From NCBI GenBank assembly GCA_003993805.1, contig RSEF01000031.1, positions 56,536,892 to 56,600,891 on the forward strand: a stretch of 64,000 bases of DNA, read 5' to 3'. This document shows positions 55,901-64,000 of this stretch, piece by piece (positions within the stretch are counted from its first letter, which is position 1; the number at the start of each line of letters is the position of its first letter). Origin of the DNA: Himantopus leucocephalus (lineage: Eukaryota; Chordata; Aves; Charadriiformes; Recurvirostridae). The notes under the pieces are model-generated. The model was not told the origin of the DNA. It did not search any database and was given only the letters and a program-made list of their open reading frames with translations. A program made the translations under genes and the position numbers.

Positions 55901-58900
55901 CCACAGCGAACACCCCTGTGGGGTTACATCCTCAGCAGAAGGGTTATAACCGGCCTCCACGCAGCCCGTGGGAGCTCGTGACAACGTGGTTTGACTCCCC
56001 TACCTCACATGTAAAACCACGGCAATGCGCAGCCACGCTGCTCCAGAAGAAATGTCAAACGTCTGCTCTCAGCATGAAGATACTCAAATATAGATGAATG
56101 TGCACAGCTAATGAAATATTCATGTTTTCATGAGGAATGCAGCGGAGAGAGTGACCCGGGAACCACCGCTAAGTACCACAGCAGGACAATGAGGACCAGC
56201 CACATGGCCGGCACACTTGGGAGGCATGCGGAGGCGTGCAAGTGCAGTAACTGCACCTAGGTACTCCTGTTCATTACTCTGTTAATTAGCAGTGCTGGCT
56301 GCCTCCTTCCCTCCTGTACTGTGAAAGCAGCCCCGTTAGAGAAAGGAGAGGGAAAGCCACCATGGCAAGGCTTGCAGTCTTCGCTTAGACTTGCTAACGC
56401 CAGATCACTATGGCACAGACAGCCTATTCAGCGGCGTAAGGGAAGGATCATCTCCCTGTTTCTGAGCAAGCACACGTCGATGTTGATGTTATCGGGTCTG
56501 TCAGCTGCCTTTGACACTCATAACCCTGAGGTGTCACAGAAGTGTGTGATCTGTGACAGGAACGGGTGGCCTTCAATAGCCATCCCGCTGTCAAATCAGC
56601 AGCCTTTCCAACCAAAAGGCAAGCTGGGGAATTCACAGGCGACCTCTGGCAGCAAAGCCCATCTGCCCTCAGCTGGGGCACGTTTCACAGAACAAAAGCA
56701 TTGACAGAAAAAATAGGAAAATAACAACACATTAAGAAATAGGTACTCCCTTTTGTAGGTAAAAATGTTAATTACATGTATAAGAGACAGGAAACTAGCT
56801 AGCACGAGCACCGCCTTCTCCACTGCCTGCAAAACTACCAGCAAACAGTGGCTAGACATGGAAACCAGCAACTGCAAATCATTTTTAGCACACTGAATTA
56901 GAGACTAGACTTTTACATTTATCATTTTTTCAGCCACTCTACCCTAAAACTTCAAATTCAGTTGCACATATGGTATATGTTTGGATGACTAATATTTTTC
57001 CTTACCAATTCATAAATAACTAGCCCAGACACACCCAGACATGAACGTTGCATGTTGAATTTACCATGCCAAGTACATTAGGAACCCACACAAAATTGGA
57101 TTAGCCCTAATACAAAGCACTGGGATGACTAATCACTATGTAAACCCAATTAAATAAGATTATAAGTATAAAGAAGTGTAAATTCCCTCTTATCAGATGA
57201 CATTATCCATCCACCTAAGATAACCAAGTCTGGCTTGTTCATCTGAAAAAGTTCATACAGACTACAGCCCGTGAAGTCTTCCACGTGAGCAGTCTTTTGT
57301 CCACTCAAACGAGCCACATCAATAAGCCTGGCGCCCAACAGTAATTGACCGTGGAGGCCATAGACAGTTTTCACAACATCAGGTTAAAGGAAGCCATATT
57401 CACACCGTCTTTTACTCTTCATATTGCTGCTCTAACAAACTGCATCAGATGGCAAAATGTACTCTACCACAGTATTTCGATTACTCCACAATTATCACTC
57501 CGATACTAATATTGTCCAGCTGCAGACTACCTCACTGGCTGCTGAAATAGTTTCCATTAATTTATGAAGCATTTAGTTGGAAAATAACATGTAAACCTTC
57601 AAACACAAAAACCAAAGTTATAATGAAAGGTGATGAATGCTTGCTGAGCGCCTGGTAGCAATGACCTGGTTGTAGTCCTAAGGACATTGGTCACAAGCAA
57701 TTTCAATGAAGTTATTAAAATTATAAATGTGTAAGCCTAGGAGCCCAGATTCAGGGCAAAAGCTAGTTCCTTCTAAGAAACATCATAACAAAAAATGTTA
57801 AATGTACGTATTTAAGTTCTAGCATTAAGAAACACCTACAAAGCCCATGACTCCTATAGTTTTTAAATTTTAAGTATTCTGTGTCATATTCTAGTAGCCT
57901 CATGTGTGATTTGACCCAGGCAGACAGATTTACATAATTATTTTACAATCTACTGAGTACTGAGGTTTGATCTGCACTTTAACGGATGTCCGATAAGAAC
58001 TGGATCAGAATCACAAGATAGTCAAGCTTTCATTTTTAATATAAAAAAAAGAAATTGAGCTCATAGAACTTCTAGCAGATTAACACTGTACAGGCACGAT
58101 CCCACCTCCACTGAATGCAAAGGCGTAATCCCCATTCAATTTATTGGCATCAATTCATTTCTTAATATTTATTGGAATAAAGTTCATGTAATGCACTGCT
58201 TGCTTTCTCTGAGATTTTGTTCTGATTGCACAAAAGTGCAATTATACTAAGAAGACATTAACAAATCTGAAAACTGGCAGAGGAGAACAGCAAGTAAGCC
58301 ATTTAAATGAAAACATATTGTAGTATTTATTGGTAACTGACTACCAGATCTCTTAATACAAGCTTAAGCAAATCACCACATGTCCTTCTTGCCTCAAATG
58401 CACAGATTTTACTGCCAGCTGTGATTTTCATCAGCATATTTGATCTGTGTGTTATTAGTGACTTTGGGGCATGATTCAACTAATACAGTTTTCACTTTTG
58501 TAATGCTTGGCTCTAGAGTCCTCTCTTTCCCCTGCTATGACTCGGGCTTCCTATTTGTACTTCATTAGAGAACAAAATAGCACTATAAACAATAATAAAT
58601 CCAAATCTCTAGTAATTTCATAAATTCAATACTTCTTTGCAACATTGAATTGATGATGCTTCAAATAGTCATTCTACACAAGTAGAATATTTTAGCACCT
58701 ATGTTTCTCGGAATAGTTTTCACACCCTTGCCGTTATTCTATTTATAACTTTGTTCTTACACAGACCAGAGAAAGTCAGGGTGAGAGTCATTAAAATGTA
58801 ATGAAATATAAGACAGATGCCCAGAAAACACTCATTTTAAAACCACCATTTCTAGTATTGTCTATAAAATTGTTTTAAAGTTACATTTTTAATGCACTGT

Positions 58901-59189
58901 AGGCTTCAAAATAACTAATTTCTGTATTCGCCCCAGGTGTTTTCAAAGCTGAAAAGAAAATTAAAATCACATCCTAACATTCTAAACTGTGATAGAATCT
59001 GCTTCTAACGCAGCACAAATGACCAAATTACATCACTTAAAACATGCACTCAACTCCATTAACCGAGTTTGTGGATACACACTCAATTACTGACCTGCCA
59101 TCCACCGTCGCAATCATTTGCTCCACAGACACTGCAAATCCCACATGCAGAAAAAGCAGCAGGAACCTCACGGCAGCGTTTCTTTCCAT
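43681..59189 (-). CDS. ATP6AP1L: ATP6AP1L, V-ATPase accessory protein 1-like (five coding exons)
   Basis: Joining 59189..59095, 50348..50130, 46171..46121, 45393..45150 and 43983..43681 gives 912 nt, 303 residues plus stop. All GT-AG junctions are in phase. Residues 1-21 form a signal peptide, with LLLFL as its hydrophobic core. Residues 32-225 are a luminal domain of the Ac45 (ATP6AP1) family with motifs PCILFWAKR (60-68), NWFSLHRL and YSYHCEHVSSL around C170, and KDCASFFSPA around C220. N-glycosylation sequons lie at N53, N75, N98, N148 and N156. One transmembrane helix spans about 226-250, followed by a 53-residue cytosolic tail. Ac45 proteins assemble with the Vo sector of the V-ATPase and help its assembly and targeting; the same role here is inference. 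The protein lacks the large N-terminal luminal region of ATP6AP1 (about 470 residues). The frame is intact with no missing splice site. Confidence 0.9.
43984..45149 (-). other. ATP6AP1L intron 4
   Basis: A 1,166-bp GT-AG intron between exons 4 and 5. No repeat or nested gene was recognised. Confidence 0.85.
45150..45393 (-). CDS. ATP6AP1L: ATP6AP1L coding exon 4
   Basis: A 244-nt exon with acceptor ATATTTTCAG|ATTC and donor TTCCAG|GTAATG. It encodes FLLTTNYYQLSVQNWFSLHR and the block YSYHCEHVSSL, ending in FIDFQ. The matching region in ATP6AP1 carries HWF...RLEV and YSFHCEYVSSL and ends LQDFQ at the same exon border. The conserved cysteine C170 is probably disulfide-bonded to C220 in exon 5. 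Confidence 0.95.
45394..46120 (-). other. ATP6AP1L intron 3
   Basis: A 727-bp GT-AG intron between the 51-nt exon 3 and exon 4. Nothing else was seen in it. Confidence 0.85.
46121..46171 (-). CDS. ATP6AP1L: ATP6AP1L coding exon 3 (51-nt small exon)
   Basis: The acceptor GACCTAG|GCTTTC and donor ATTAG|GTAAGT bound 51 nt encoding LSLKFGDVGNLKGLVI plus split codons on both sides. The exon is symmetric (phase 2 in, phase 2 out). The peptide fits between exons 2 and 4 at the point where ATP6AP1 has LSLTYERLFG..., so it is needed to complete the luminal domain. It is too short to stand out in an open-frame scan and was found by following splice phase. Confidence 0.9.
47091..47281 (-). mobile_element. 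CR1 LINE with assembly gap, in ATP6AP1L intron 2
   Basis: Plus-strand CACAGAATCATAGAATCATAGAATTG at 47,099-47,124 is the reversed octamer tail, followed by GTTAAGGTTGGAAG, the CR1 3' end. After the gap (47,238-47,281) comes CCTACCCTCAAGCAGATCAACA, an internal segment of the same CR1 type that normally lies some 700-800 bases from the 3' end. The two sides belong to one antisense element, and most of it is missing from the assembly. Confidence 0.85.
47138..47237. other. assembly gap (100 N)
   Basis: Exactly 100 N inside a CR1 copy. It is a placeholder length. Confidence 0.98.
48447..48880 (-). mobile_element. LTR fragment, ERVL-like, in ATP6AP1L intron 2
   Basis: Plus-strand TGTGGTGGGTTGACCCCAGCC marks the LTR end (reversed). 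The segment TTTTATTGCTGAGCATGACG near 48,724-48,743 and the following TATGGCAAGGAATATAACTTTGGCCAG block parallel the LTR at 11,842-12,429. It is therefore related to that family and shares its orientation and that of the host gene. The right end fades near the A run at 48,889-48,901, and I found no clean target duplication. It is an old or truncated LTR with no coding content. Confidence 0.7.
50130..50348 (-). CDS. ATP6AP1L: ATP6AP1L coding exon 2
   Basis: This 219-nt exon encodes residues 32-105, from KGQWERASWRP through PCILFWAKR, the LDLTEKAFG block and SNCSEDNA. ATP6AP1 has a comparable ILFWA...LTPLTFG segment. The donor is GCAAT|GTAAGG. The acceptor chosen, GAGCAG|GAAAGG at 50,348, is the one that fits the phase-2 donor of exon 1. 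The frame stays open further upstream, and the acceptor at TCAATCAG|GTTGTC is out of phase. The 5' limit is therefore slightly less certain than the rest. Confidence 0.82.
53937..53963. repeat. perfect inverted repeat, 11-bp stem, 5-nt loop
   Basis: CGAGTACCGTC at 53,937-53,947 pairs exactly with GACGGTACTCG at 53,953-53,963, with the loop CCAGA. The stem contains two CpG on each arm. It lies in the first intron of ATP6AP1L, so the nascent transcript could fold here. No known RNA family is recognised. Confidence 0.8.
54176..54913 (+). CDS. 245-codon open frame of unknown status
   Basis: A plus-strand frame runs from the ATG at 54,176 to the TAG at 54,913, antisense within intron 1 of ATP6AP1L. 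The predicted product has no signal peptide, membrane segment or domain that I recognise. It is rich in Pro, Ser, Leu and Thr. It overlaps other open frames on both strands in a GC-richer patch where stop codons are rare, so chance is the simplest explanation. It is listed because it is by far the longest frame in the window. Confidence 0.12.
   Translation: MRTRDKSSFRYLCVNCTVRYLNCRVNPWPCWGVLERLGEPTPPWTPRAGASVLPCMGNCRTHPNLISIAASLTADKHESEQCNATKGETWAGLEPALPAAMPVQLQQSGSLTTLTLAGLKPTAMLPASATPRFHTPCLVYTRGPGGQALSSDQCLSSENVLLQARSLLPQTDFSCPLANSPNPEGKTDKSEAESVFQLVTLPPNTRPDEQLCSRPSGRLLSPFSNQGSNAEDSLQRKRNTAQKDS
56440..56560 (+). mobile_element. possible L2-like LINE reverse transcriptase trace
   Basis: The plus strand translates to MLMLSGLSAAFDTHNPEV around 56,480-56,535. 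This closely resembles the LLDLSAAFDTVDH reverse transcriptase motif of L2 and related LINEs, with the catalytic-region Asp of that motif replaced by Gly. The flanks are too diverged to set limits. It could be chance, but the run of matching residues is long. Confidence 0.35.
57150..57383 (-). other. exon-like minus-strand open frame, unassigned
   Basis: The minus-strand frame contains LIDVARLSGQKTAHVEDF and further on LYELFQMNKPDLVILGG, which looks more protein-like than its neighbours. An AG-free stretch of about 70 bases ends in GCGCCAG|GC, a possible acceptor in phase with ATP6AP1L exon 1. No donor gives a phase that fits exon 2, and the peptide does not resemble ATP6AP1. I do not include it in the gene. 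Confidence 0.15.
59095..59189 (-). CDS. ATP6AP1L: ATP6AP1L coding exon 1 (signal peptide)
   Basis: The ATG at 59,189-59,187 opens MERNAAVRFLLLFLHVGF, a good signal peptide. The exon ends in GGCAG followed by donor GTCAGT (phase 2, two bases of the codon for residue 32). The frame stays open upstream to another ATG at 59,324-59,322, which would add 45 residues. I prefer the inner ATG because the signal peptide then sits at the N-terminus and the inverted CCAAT box lies between the two ATGs. The context of the chosen ATG is G at +4 with a weak -3 position. Confidence 0.75.
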
Positions 59190-59340
59190 CGAGAAGAGAG
59201 TCGGTCCCTCCACACCCAGCACATCTGCCCGTCTGGTCCAGCGGGCAGCCGTGCGCCCGCGCTGTGCCCAGCAGCGTGACGGGCAGCAGACCCAGCCAAT
59301 CGGGGCTGGGATTCGCCACTCCATCACCCGCACCGGTACC
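59190..59340 (-). promoter_or_regulatory. GC-rich promoter / 5' UTR of ATP6AP1L
   Basis: The sequence just upstream of the start codon is the most CpG-rich of the area. It contains a GCGCGGGCGCAC-type block (minus strand, about 59,252-59,263) and an inverted CCAAT box (CCAAT on plus at 59,296-59,300, about 107 bp from the ATG). There is a TGACG half site near 59,276 and no TATA box. This is the usual form of a housekeeping-type CpG-island promoter. Whether it also drives transcription to the right is unknown. Confidence 0.55.
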
Positions 59341-61996
59341 CACGGGAGAAATTCCTCGCGTGCTCAGATTTATTCCGACGGCAGACACCTACTGCTGGCA
59401 CGCTCCTGCTTCCTTGTGAATTAAAGATTACACGTTCTGGGGTAATTGTACCAGGATGTGAGCTGTTTGCTAAGGAAAAAAGAAATAAAATCAGATGGTC
59501 TCTCCAGGCTCTAAAATCACATTGAAGAGCACTTCTTATCTGTACTGAACCCTAACCTTAAAGAAAGGTGAAGGTGCTGTTTCCAAACAGCTTTGAAATT
59601 TCTCCTTCCGTATGATAACCAGAGAAAGAATCACATGTATTTTGAAGTCTTATAATACCTTCAGAGTAATACTATTATCTCCATTTTACAGATGTGAAAG
59701 CAGACATAGCAAGCTTACAAGTCAAATATTTGGAAGTGTTTTTCTTTCTTCAGCTCTAATTCAGTTTGTGCGTGTCCAGCTGTCTGGCTCAATTGTTTTT
59801 GTACTTACAGATAACTCTCATCCAGACCACAGTTGTTAAATGCCCACAGAACTACAGTGCCTCTGTTTCTGGACTGTCACACCGGGACACGAAGGTACAT
59901 ACACATCACTGCGAATACGGCAGGTTGGTTCTGGGACCAGTCATTCTCAAAAGATAGTGGGTCGCAGGCACCAGTACCTCTTCTGCAGACCCTCTGTCCT
60001 CATCAGCCTTCTCAAAATACGCATCAGCCGTTGTCCTGATGGCAAAGAAGAGAGCAAGGCACATTGAGCTGACTCCTCAAACTCGCCACACATTACTCAC
60101 AACCTGCAGCTTGCATTCAACGTGTCTACACAGGACCGGGAAAGCTGAAATCAGGATACTTACTGGTGGACCAGGTGCATGTTCTGCAGCATGCTCATGT
60201 GCAGTCTGGCCACTTTCATGAACGCAGCCATGGATGCGTGACCAGCCTGGAGGGAACTCGGGAGCCCAGGCAGAAATGGGTGCCCCCTTCGCACGGGCAG
60301 CTCACTCCTGAAAAGAAGCTCAGGCATTTAGTCCCACTATGCCCTTCTCCACTTAAATATCAGACAGGACGTCATCACAACCTGCTCCTGCTAACAGCTA
60401 TGTGTGTTCATGTACGTGTGTACCTATTTATGTACATACGTACCCCACACACCCCTTCTGCCTTCTTGCTCAGCAGCTAACGTCAGCCACCCAACGATGT
60501 GATCACACAGTAAGCCCTACTTCACTGATTAAGAGCTCCTGCCTACTGCATTCCAGATATAAGATAAATATAGGGGCTTTAGCATTGTAACTATTAAAAA
60601 GGATTTTCCATCTTAATTCATTCTCTTTCAGTGATACAGAGAGTATTTACTAATCTTTAAAATCTCTCAGCCGCTTGTCCTCAGTAGCACTGCTTCTACC
60701 CAATTTAAGGAGGAATCCAGATACTTATGTGAGAATCCCAGCTTGAAAAATGAGATAAGGGAGCGTAGTGATAAACAAGTACCAGTTGAAAATAATCTCT
60801 AAATGTTCTGAGAAGCACCAGAAATGCATTATGCTAAACTTAGAGTAATTACACCAGTACAGAGACATGGCTCGGCTGAAAATTTTAAGCAGCCCTGGGA
60901 AGAGGCAGAAGTGTCCCACACTCTTCTAGAAGTTACTGTTCATGCAAAACTCGGCCTTTGATGACAAAGCAGCTCTCACTTTGTTCGTACCATGGCAGTT
61001 CAAGCATTTCCACTGACGGAGGAGGTACAGCAGATCTTACTGTCCTTTAAACATTGCTCTTTTTTTGGATCTCCCTTGCAGAAAAGGTAGTTAAGAAAGC
61101 AGCTGGCGATTATATTCAGCATAAGAGCTCGCAGTTTTGTGAGGTTTGTGACGCAAACAATCAGCGACTGACAGGTCAGCCAGTCTGTATTGCTGGCATC
61201 CCACACATCCCCGAATGTGTGACCACAGTCCAGCAAACCCCCTGTCAAACGGGATGATCACATAAACATTGATGGAGACCCAGAGATGACAGCTGTTCCG
61301 CCTGATGCTGCCACGATTATACACACACTGAGTTTGCATGCAATGAATGAGACTACAGACATAATTTCAAATATGGATAATCTATCTCTTTGGCTATCAT
61401 CTCCTCAGGCAGACAATGGCACAATTTATTTTCAACAGTTTATAGTTACCTTCAGATGACATATCAGGTAACTGTGAACTGAGCAGCATTCTAAAATAAT
61501 GACTCAAGCAAAGTATGAGGTATCAGCCACTGTACAAGGTAACAGCACTTCTATTTTTCCACTTTGCAACATGCATTTCTCCTCTGATTCAGACACAGTC
61601 ACAATGCACTGACAAGGCAACAGAAGCATGGACAGAAAATCGGCCTTAATATATAGAAAAAGCTTGTCTCAGTTCCAACAAAACCCTCTCTGATTTACCC
61701 GCAGGTCTTTCAGCCTTCATCTCCACCACACAGGCTGGGATGAGGCAAAAATGAACCCTGTTACAACTCTTCTGCCCCCCTTCTGCCCCTTGCACCCTTC
61801 CCAACAACCCCAAAGGATGCTATCCTATCCCGAGAAATCTCCATATGGACTCCAGGCCCTACCGCAGCTGGTCTGGATGGAGACTGGATCAAGAACAAAG
61901 CTTCTGATTCTTGGCCAGGGAGAAGAGGGACCCCATGAGAGCAGGGTCTTGTGGCTGCCTTTGCAAGCACGGCTCTGCAGAGCCCAGTGGGGCACC
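59341..61996. other. divergent intergenic region, no supported gene
   Basis: This lies between the ATP6AP1L promoter and the LTR. I looked here for the first two exons of RPS23 on the plus strand and found no convincing match. Open frames are at most about 105 codons and show no family similarity. Confidence 0.5.
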
Positions 61997-62805
61997 TGTT
62001 GTGGTTTGGGCTGGGCTGGCCACGAAAACAAATGACAAATGCTCTCTAACTTCTTTTCCAAGTGAGAGAAGAATGACAGAAAGAGAGACATGAGTTTATN
62101 GAGAGAAGAATGACAGAAAGAGAGACATGAGTTTATAAGAAACTAAACTACTTTAATGAAATATTAATAATAAAATAATAAAACTAAAATATAATAATAT
62201 TAATAAGGAAATAATGAAATATATCCAGTATACACAAAACCGTATCAAGCTCCCAGGATGACGATCACATCACTGGTCACCAGCAGGCACTGGGAAAGCC
62301 CCAGACTGGAGTCAGCGATGGACAGCAACTGGATTCCAGAGCTGGATTCAGGAACACACAGATTTAGACCAAAGGCAGATGAATAGAGTCCTCCTCGGAC
62401 ACCAGCTACTGAAGCAAGAGCCTGACCCTTTGATCCCTCAGCTTTTATACTGAGCATGAGGCAGATGGGATGGAATACCCTGTTGGTCAGGTTTGGGTCA
62501 CCTGTCCTATCCGCTCCTCTCCACATGTGGGACCCCTCTCCACTTTTCCGTTTCCGACCCTCCAACAGAACAAATAACAAAAGCTGGCTGCCCTTGGGTG
62601 TTATAGCCATAAGTATAAGCAAGAGCCTCTCTGAACACCTTGCTTGGTATTAATTATAAACATCAAGCCTTATCTCTGGTAGAAGCCAACACTGTCTGAA
62701 ACATATGCAGTTAATTTCAGAGAGTTTAGTTAGTTAGAAAAGGCTTAGCTGCAAAGTGTAATCACTGAAAAGAGTATTGGTTCTGTTTGACCTCAAACCA
62801 GGACA
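61997..62805 (-). mobile_element. solo LTR, same family as the one at 13.1 kb
   Basis: On the minus strand it opens with TGTCCTGGTTTGAGG at 62,805 and ends at 61,997, giving about 809 bp as assembled. A TATA box (TATAAAA) lies at rc 62,443-62,449 and an ATTAAA signal at rc 62,152-62,157, matching the layout of the LTR at 13,093-13,871. The flanks GCACC (61,992-61,996) and GCAGC (62,806-62,810) look like a 5-bp target duplication with one later change. The open frames within are LTR sequence and not genes. The single N at 62,100 sits between two 36-bp copies, so the true LTR is probably about 37 bp shorter. Confidence 0.88.
62064..62136. repeat. identical 36-bp copies on both sides of a single N
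   Basis: Bases 62,064-62,099 (starting GAGAGAAGAATGACAG) are repeated exactly at 62,101-62,136, with one N between them. This is the pattern left when two overlapping contig ends are joined without merging the overlap. The related LTR at 13.1 kb shows no such duplication at the matching place. Confidence 0.85.
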
Positions 62806-62886
62806 GCAGCTGCGGCTGGCAGCACCGGGCACAGGGCCACATCCGTGGCTGGCACGCTGAGCACCGGGGTGCCGGCAGGGACTGAC

Positions 62887-63517
62887 CGTGGGGCTGCCCC
62901 ACGCAAAGAAACTGCTGCTCGGTGGCCGGTTCGCTCCTCTGTCAAACAGACCTGTGGAAGCCCAACCGTGCCATCCAGCAAGGTGTTAGCGTCCAGCTGA
63001 TCCAGAAGAGCAGGAAAACGGCCCTTGCTCCCAACGGTGGCTGCCTAAACTTCATCAAGGTAAATAACCTGCGTCCAAAACCAATGAAGTTAACTGTCCC
63101 AGCGTAACCACTTAGAAATGTTACTCACCCCACACTTTGGGGAGTGTAGAACTACTGTTTGCTGGTTAATAACATGGACTGTGAAACCGTCAAGCTCGAA
63201 TTTTCCAACTTTAGGCTATTTCAACAGACTCACAGTGCAGCTACTCCACTGTATATATGCATGTAAATTTACCAAAGCGAGTCTTGGTTGTTAGCCTTAC
63301 TTGACTTTATTCGTGTTAATTCAATTAAATTGTACAGTTGTTTCTAGTTATCTGGTTACTGCTAAATTCCAGGAAAATGACAGAAGTTCTGGTTGTGGGT
63401 TTTGGTTGGAAGAGTCACCCTGTATGGTGATGTTCATGGAGTTCAAGGTTGTCAAAGTAGCCAATGTTTCTCTGTTGGGCTTGTACACGGACAAGAAGGA
63501 GAGACGAAGATTGCAAG
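62887..63517 (+). pseudogene. RPS23: RPS23-like pseudogene retaining an intron
   Basis: Two blocks match the end of ribosomal protein uS12 (RPS23). Block one (62,887-63,059) holds, across a frameshift, LPHAKKLLL (compare SHAKGIVL), VEAQP (compare VEAKQP), SVQLIQKSRKTALAP and NGGCLNFIK, and ends at donor AAG|GTAAAT. Block two (63,373-63,517) starts after acceptor TTCCAG|GAAAATGA and includes FKVVKVANVSLLGLYTDKKE. Both splice sites sit at the normal last-intron position, so this is a gene-derived copy and not a processed one. RPS23 is almost invariant in vertebrates. This copy has many substitutions, at least two frameshifts and a lost stop codon. It lies head-to-head with ATP6AP1L, as RPS23 does in mammals. 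Confidence 0.8.
63060..63372 (+). other. retained last intron of the RPS23-like pseudogene
   Basis: A 313-bp sequence with GT and AG ends between the two RPS23-like blocks. Nothing else was recognised inside it. Confidence 0.65.
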
Positions 63518-63734
63518 TTCCTTTTGTGCAAGTTAGAGTACTGTTGCAGATGGCAGTTTTAGGATCCTGCACAACTTTAAGGTAGCAGCAATTTAACATT
63601 TATTAACACAGGATTAGGTTGTATGATTTTTAACAATACTTAATCATCAGCCAATTGAGTGATTTAACAAAACTTGCTACAATCAACACAGCAACTTAGT
63701 TAAAGATTCGAAAACAGCAAGGTTCACGTAATAT

Positions 63735-63830
63735 TTACAACAGCTCCCTAAATCAAATGGCACACACATAAACACGAGACTTACAACAGAGTTTCCTAAA
63801 TCAAATCACACACACACAAACACACACAGA
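63735..63830. repeat. imperfect tandem duplication with CA-rich part
   Basis: TTACAACAG...CCTAAATCAAAT followed by CA repeats occurs at 63,735-63,778 and again at 63,781-63,830, with a period of about 46 bases. The second copy has an expanded (CA)n tract. It looks like a simple local duplication. Confidence 0.6.
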
Positions 63831-64000
63831 GATAATAAAGGTTAACCTATATAATTGTTTCTCTTTTTGCAAAAAGTAGTAAATTATTGGTACCAAACAA
63901 TCTTTGAAACCTCGAGAAATACAACAGTAGTGAATGACTCACTCCTTTCCTTCATCAGCATCTGCCAGCAGGCGATCTCTGAAATCCTCAAGAAATATAC
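63831..64000. other. right edge of window, nothing identified
   Basis: AT-rich sequence without recognisable features. Confidence 0.5.

Larger units (their letters stand above)
50349..59094 (-). other. ATP6AP1L intron 1
   Basis: An intron of about 8.7 kb between the signal-peptide exon and exon 2. It contains an 11-bp perfect hairpin (53,937), a GC-rich patch with a 245-codon plus-strand frame (54,176-54,913), an L2-like trace (about 56.45 kb) and an unexplained exon-like minus-strand frame (57.2 kb). The remainder is unremarkable AT-rich sequence. Confidence 0.7.

Noticed and set aside
60166..60480. Possible RPS23 exon 2 on the plus strand (a short RQKW-like match)
   Set aside because: Only a few residues and about a dozen bases match, with no splice sites in the right phase.
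62245..62622. 125-codon minus-strand frame similar to a plus-strand frame at 13,300-13,497
   Set aside because: Both lie inside copies of the same LTR, so the similarity is that of a repeat and not a gene family.

Overview
The window looks like bird nuclear DNA. It has several CR1 LINE 3' ends, two of which end in the avian-type tail of repeated ATTCTATG-like octamers, and solo LTRs of types familiar from bird genomes. It also has one multi-exon vertebrate gene with ordinary GT-AG introns. There are no bacterial operons, CRISPR arrays or recognisable tRNA or rRNA genes. Most open frames of 60-150 codons here are chance frames or lie inside repeats.

The one host gene I can support with confidence is on the minus strand, from 59,189 down to 43,681. 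Five coding exons join in phase into a 303-residue protein. Its luminal part, transmembrane helix and tail match the C-terminal half of the V-ATPase accessory protein Ac45 family (ATP6AP1). I call it ATP6AP1L. A GC-rich, TATA-less first-exon region with an inverted CCAAT box lies just upstream. From 62.9 to 63.5 kb, in the divergent orientation, is a decayed, intron-containing copy of ribosomal protein gene RPS23. RPS23 is the neighbour of ATP6AP1L in mammals, so this supports the assignment by synteny.

Left of the gene (1-43.6 kb) I found no host exon. This stretch holds CR1 fragments at 3.8-4.3, 19.7-20.0 and 22.1-23.3 kb, and older CR1-like remnants near 17.4-18.0 and 27.8 kb. It also holds two solo LTRs in opposite orientations, 11,842-12,429 and 13,093-13,871, each with a perfect 5-bp target-site duplication. 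The gene's introns contain another CR1 (with an assembly gap), another LTR, an 11-bp perfect hairpin, a 245-codon open frame without recognisable domains, and a trace of an L2-like reverse transcriptase. Right of the gene a solo LTR (61,997-62,805), of the same family as the one at 13.1 kb, abuts the RPS23-like pseudogene.

All three places with N (two 100-N gaps and one single N) fall inside repeats. Family structure suggests that both 100-N gaps hide several hundred bases of CR1. The single N sits between two identical 36-bp copies, which looks like an assembly join artefact. I saw no exotic new system. The observations most worth following are the intact ATP6AP1L reading frame and the decayed RPS23 copy beside it.
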